From assembly GCA_017163975.1 (NCBI GenBank), contig JAFFSR010000251.1, positions 3,038,001 to 3,102,000 on the forward strand: 64,000 nt of DNA. The letters run 5' to 3'. The translations under genes and the position numbers were made by a program. The stretch's first letter is position 1; each line of letters begins with the position of its first letter. Positions 60,468-64,000 of the stretch are shown in pieces. The notes under the pieces were generated by a model that saw nothing but the letters and a program-made list of their open reading frames with translations, was not told the origin of the DNA and ran no database searches. The stretch is from Anastatus disparis (Eukaryota; Arthropoda; Insecta; Hymenoptera; Eupelmidae).

Positions 60468-62318
60468 ATGTATTTGTACTGGATTGCAATCTTTATTTTT
60501 TACAATTATCAATTAGTTTCGATGGAAACATGGCAAAAAATTCTTATCAAACAAATAACTCACGAATTGCGTCCATATCAGATCATCATATTTTCGAAAG
60601 AAGAAAATTTAACAAGTTATGATAACAATAGAAAAATTTTTCTTCGTGAAATTATTAGAAAAATACCTTCGCTGCTCATTTATTACACTCACTTAGATAT
60701 GCAAGATTCTTTCAAATATTCTTCACAAGTTTATGAATATCCAAATACAGATAGAATATTGTATGTTATTCTACAAGATCGAGAAATTGATAATTTTCAT
60801 CTGTACTATTTAAAACAAGTTTTTGATATAATTGCGAACATTATAAGTGGTAATTCAAGACCTAAATGTATGCTTATAAACTTCAATAAAAACTTTGTAT
60901 ATAATGATATTGTAAAGGCTTTATTTGATTACGCTTGGTCGCTCAAATTTCTTGATCTTTCCATTCTGGGAAATGTTGATTCTGGATGCCCCTTAAGACT
61001 TTTTTACAATCCTTTCAATGATATTGTAAAAGAAGAATATTTGGATTCAAAAACAAAATTGTTTCCTGATAAATTACATAATATGTACAATTTTCCCTTC
61101 ACAGTGGCAGCGTTAAATTATAACCGAATAAGAATAATAAAAAACCAATTTAACAAATCAGTAGTAAGATATGTTGGTTGGTATTTCCCTGAAGTTGCAA
61201 TTAAACACATCAATGCTAACTTGCATTATAAAATTTTTGAAGGTCAAACTAAAACATATTTTTTTTTCTTAATTGAAACACAAATGAATTCGAATAAATT
61301 GAATATGCTGGGAGCGCCAGTTTCAGTTTCAATAATGGTTTTTGGAAATATTCGTGGTATACATTATGATAGCCTCCAATACGTAATAATTGTTCCAATA
61401 ATAAAAGAATCATCAGTTGATGTTTCGCAGATGAATTTGTTGGTTATATTTACCTTACCTGCAGTAATACTTGGAATCCACATTTTAGCTCGAATTCTTG
61501 GATTTTCTAGAAAAATTTGGAATATTTTAAACATATTTCAGATTTTATTGAGCATCTCGTCCACTTACGTACCACGACGATGGAAAGAACGATATATATT
61601 TTTTGGAATCATATTGTTTTCAATGCAATATTCAGCAGATTTTGTGGCTATTTTAACAAGCGAATACATATTAACCGCAGAAAAATCTTTCGATAGTTTT
61701 GAAGAAATACATGAATCAAACCTCTCCATTTATATTGCCGATTATTATTTTCATACTTCAGTTTTCGATAAACCTGAGGGTATTCACGAAAAATTGAGAG
61801 AAAAAACCAAATTGATCGAGAGAATTGATGATTGTTACAGAGCAATGGTAAAAGGACAACTATTAATATGCATCGATTATATGGAAAATGCTGTTGAAGC
61901 AGTCCATACCTACAGATCAGCTGATGGTGATCTTATAATGAAAATTGCTGAACCATATCTGTATACGGACATGAGAGCTTATGAATACGAAAGGGCATCT
62001 CCATTTGTTAGAAAATTTGATAACATATTGCAGAGATGTCTTGAAGCAGGATTACAGAAGTTTGTTTTTGATAGATTCAAATTACATAAATCCTCGTCCG
62101 TAACAAATACTGATGACACGTTTAATTATCAGTACATGTATTTTTTAGCTGTTGCATATATTATTTCATTTTTCATATTTATTGTCGAATTGTTGAAAAA
62201 TAGAATTGATAAACGGTTACAACCACCTTTTAATGGCAAATTAAATTTCAAAAGGAAAATTATCAAACCAATAATTTCAAGAATAAATGTTAAAAAATTA
62301 ACCAAAAGAAAGATTTGA
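60468..62318 (+). CDS. Divergent ionotropic receptor (IR), intronless
   Basis: A 616-residue single-exon chemosensory receptor of the variant ionotropic glutamate receptor family. IRs form cation channels in sensory neuron dendrites and detect odours, tastants or other cues. Residues 1-18 form a signal peptide. A divergent extracellular region and half of the ligand-binding domain lead to TM1 (about 321-345), a re-entrant pore segment (about 352-370), TM2 (about 374-400, with the typical QYSADFVAILTS), the second ligand-binding half, and TM3 (about 555-577) with a basic cytoplasmic tail. Length and topology fit the family. I see none of the classic glutamate-binding residues, as usual for divergent IRs. 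The ATG is the first in frame and lies 22 bp from an LTR of opposite orientation, so its ancestral upstream DNA is now 12.8 kb away. The coding frame itself is intact. Confidence 0.88.
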   Translation: MYLYWIAIFIFYNYQLVSMETWQKILIKQITHELRPYQIIIFSKEENLTSYDNNRKIFLREIIRKIPSLLIYYTHLDMQDSFKYSSQVYEYPNTDRILYVILQDREIDNFHLYYLKQVFDIIANIISGNSRPKCMLINFNKNFVYNDIVKALFDYAWSLKFLDLSILGNVDSGCPLRLFYNPFNDIVKEEYLDSKTKLFPDKLHNMYNFPFTVAALNYNRIRIIKNQFNKSVVRYVGWYFPEVAIKHINANLHYKIFEGQTKTYFFFLIETQMNSNKLNMLGAPVSVSIMVFGNIRGIHYDSLQYVIIVPIIKESSVDVSQMNLLVIFTLPAVILGIHILARILGFSRKIWNILNIFQILLSISSTYVPRRWKERYIFFGIILFSMQYSADFVAILTSEYILTAEKSFDSFEEIHESNLSIYIADYYFHTSVFDKPEGIHEKLREKTKLIERIDDCYRAMVKGQLLICIDYMENAVEAVHTYRSADGDLIMKIAEPYLYTDMRAYEYERASPFVRKFDNILQRCLEAGLQKFVFDRFKLHKSSSVTNTDDTFNYQYMYFLAVAYIISFFIFIVELLKNRIDKRLQPPFNGKLNFKRKIIKPIISRINVKKLTKRKI

Positions 62319-63425
62319 AGAACTCAAATTATATCTTTTGTAATTAAAAATAAGAAAGATAAATTCAATATTACCTCAACAAAAGAGATAAATATTAAAT
62401 AATATATTAAAATTTTATTTCATTTTCGTTCAAGTTATTTTATATCAGTAATTATTATGATTGAATTCGACGTAAAATAAGAGTATTAGAATTCTAAACC
62501 ATTCAAAAAGTTTGAAATACATAAATGAAAGATGTGGTATCTCATATTTAAAGGTTCAAATACATTTATATTTACAGTAAGTTTTAGCAATATAAATATT
62601 AAATTGTAGCATATTCTTTTATGACGAATGAATACATTGACTAAATATATTTTCTTTGACTTACAGATTTTAACGTATCACCTTTACTTATTATATGAAA
62701 TTCAAATTTATTAATGTACAAAGAAAATCACAAGTTTTTTATAAGTATGAGAAAACATTCTTTTTCATTTTTTCAACTTTTAAATATATAAGAATCATGA
62801 AACTTGAAGATATTAGGTCCTCTCATTTCTCAAACTCTAATATTATAAAAGAAATCTCAGGATGTGTAAATTACATTCTCATATAATTAGATCGATTTTC
62901 ATTACTTTTCATTTTCAACTAATAAAAAATAGATTATTCATAATGTTAAGTACTTCGATGTATAAAATCAATAAAAATAGTTCTGAATACTTAATTTTTA
63001 TTTTTAAACTTTTATCTTTTTTCTAATTATCCAAAAAACGCAATAGTTTCACCTAAATGTCAAAAACGACTATGTGCACAGAAATATACTAATTTTATAA
63101 ATATTAACGCAAAAAACGTCAGCAGTTCGAAAATATAGCAGTCGAGATATGTACATAGCCAATTTAATTTAAAGTATTCAAGTTTGTAGCAATATGTTAA
63201 AATATTTTTTCACGTTCATAGCTTAAGTCAAATCAATATATAAAATAATGTAAAAAAATTAAAATATATGCGAGTTAATATATATTTCGAGATTGAATTG
63301 ATTTGTGAATTTTAGAGTATGCGTTTTGTTTTATTTTTTATTTTGCCGATATATAAAAATCGATTGCCATTTAAATTTCACAGAAATTTTCTGAACATTA
63401 TTTTTTTAAATAATAGTACATTATG
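62319..63425. other. Downstream region of the receptor, AT-rich
   Basis: The receptor 3' end probably lies within the first few hundred bases, but no single poly(A) signal stands out. No further gene seen. Confidence 0.4.
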
Positions 63426-63429
63426 TATC

Positions 63430-63630
63430 AATGGCGCGAGATTGGGAATTTAGGCCTGAGTGTGAGTTTGTTTCGTCCGAGCGAAGTGAGTGCGCCAAAT
63501 TTACACGAGGGACATGAATTTCTGTCTCACCCGTGATGAATATACTATTTTTGAACCCGATGGAGTGAAAGAAGCACTTTCCCGCCCGCTTAAGCGGTCG
63601 TGAAAGTGCTACTTTGCGCCCAGAGGGTTA
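63430..63630. repeat. GC-richer block with a 38 bp hairpin, probable dispersed repeat
   Basis: A sharply bounded GC-richer block in very AT-rich DNA. It holds a 38 bp near-perfect palindrome at 63573-63610 (arms agcactttc ... gaaagtgct around cgcttaagcg, two mismatches) and tcgtccgagcgaagtgagtg nearby. It has no ORF. Composition and structure suggest a transposon fragment of unknown type. Confidence 0.5.
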
Positions 63631-64000
63631 AAAAATTTAAATTTACTCTTTACTGTCATTAGATTGAGTTATATCTATTATACGATTGCGTGCTATGTCA
63701 TTGTGCAAAAATAAGTACGATATCTTAAATTTATTCATTTTATTTATTTTGACCTTTGAATGTTTAAATAAAACTTGGTTTATATTTTCTCCTAAATTAC
63801 TGAGTGACTAGCTGAGTGACTACCGACAACTAGCTCTATTTAGCTCAAATTTGATATTTACGCTTCTCAAGTGTTATTTAATTGATTTCATCAATAAAAT
63901 CGGTGGTGCTTTTTTGTCGCATATATGGCCCACTCTCCGATTTAATTATTAAAAAATTAGAGTTATTCTTTTCATGTTCAATCACTCTTGCGACCTTTAA
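63631..64000. other. AT-rich non-coding DNA
   Basis: Nothing recognisable. A short direct repeat, ctgagtgacta, occurs twice at about 63801-63821. Confidence 0.4.

Noticed and set aside
62695..62886. 63-codon frame downstream of the receptor
   Set aside because: AT-rich chance frame with no motif and no splice or promoter context.
1..64000. CRISPR array, bacterial operon or rRNA
   Set aside because: No regularly spaced repeats or rRNA-like sequence; introns, a SINE family and LTRs show an insect nuclear genome.

Overview
The window is AT-rich eukaryotic DNA from an insect. Hymenoptera, perhaps a parasitoid wasp, is my inference from an intronless divergent ionotropic receptor, a multi-exon MINPP-type histidine phosphatase gene, and a young LTR retroelement with an env gene. 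The species cannot be named from the sequence.

Layout. Positions 1-25,000 hold no gene I can support. They consist of very AT-rich DNA alternating with 0.5-1 kb islands of higher GC rich in CT/GA runs and alternating TA/CG tracts. Several copies of one tRNA-derived SINE and a long inverted-repeat element are scattered through it. From 25,084 to 33,661 (+) an eight-exon gene encodes a 462-residue protein of the multiple inositol polyphosphate phosphatase (MINPP, histidine acid phosphatase clan) family. Every splice junction is in phase, but both active-site signature motifs are degenerate, so it is a candidate pseudoenzyme. Positions 33,700-47,600 are again mosaic non-coding DNA with one SINE, one MITE-like element and one possible isolated exon.

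From 47,614 to 60,445 (minus strand) lies a 12.8 kb LTR retroelement of the Ty3/gypsy (errantivirus-like) type. It has two 786 bp LTRs that look identical, TGTTA/TAACA ends and a TTAA target duplication. Its gag is intact and ends in ten tandem zinc knuckles. A GGGAAAC slippery site sits at the gag stop. Pol runs protease, RT, RNase H, integrase, and is broken at three short A-runs. An intact 678-residue envelope-like ORF follows, just downstream of a strong splice acceptor. Hairpin repeats fill its 5' leader. The 5' LTR ends 22 bp before the ATG of a divergent ionotropic receptor gene (60,468-62,318, +), so the insertion has separated that chemoreceptor from its original upstream DNA and placed the two head to head.

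The main points for follow-up are the multi-knuckle env-bearing retroelement with its frameshift signals and receptor-adjacent insertion, the degenerate MINPP-like enzyme, the SINE family with visible target duplications, and several unexplained long hairpins and palindromes.
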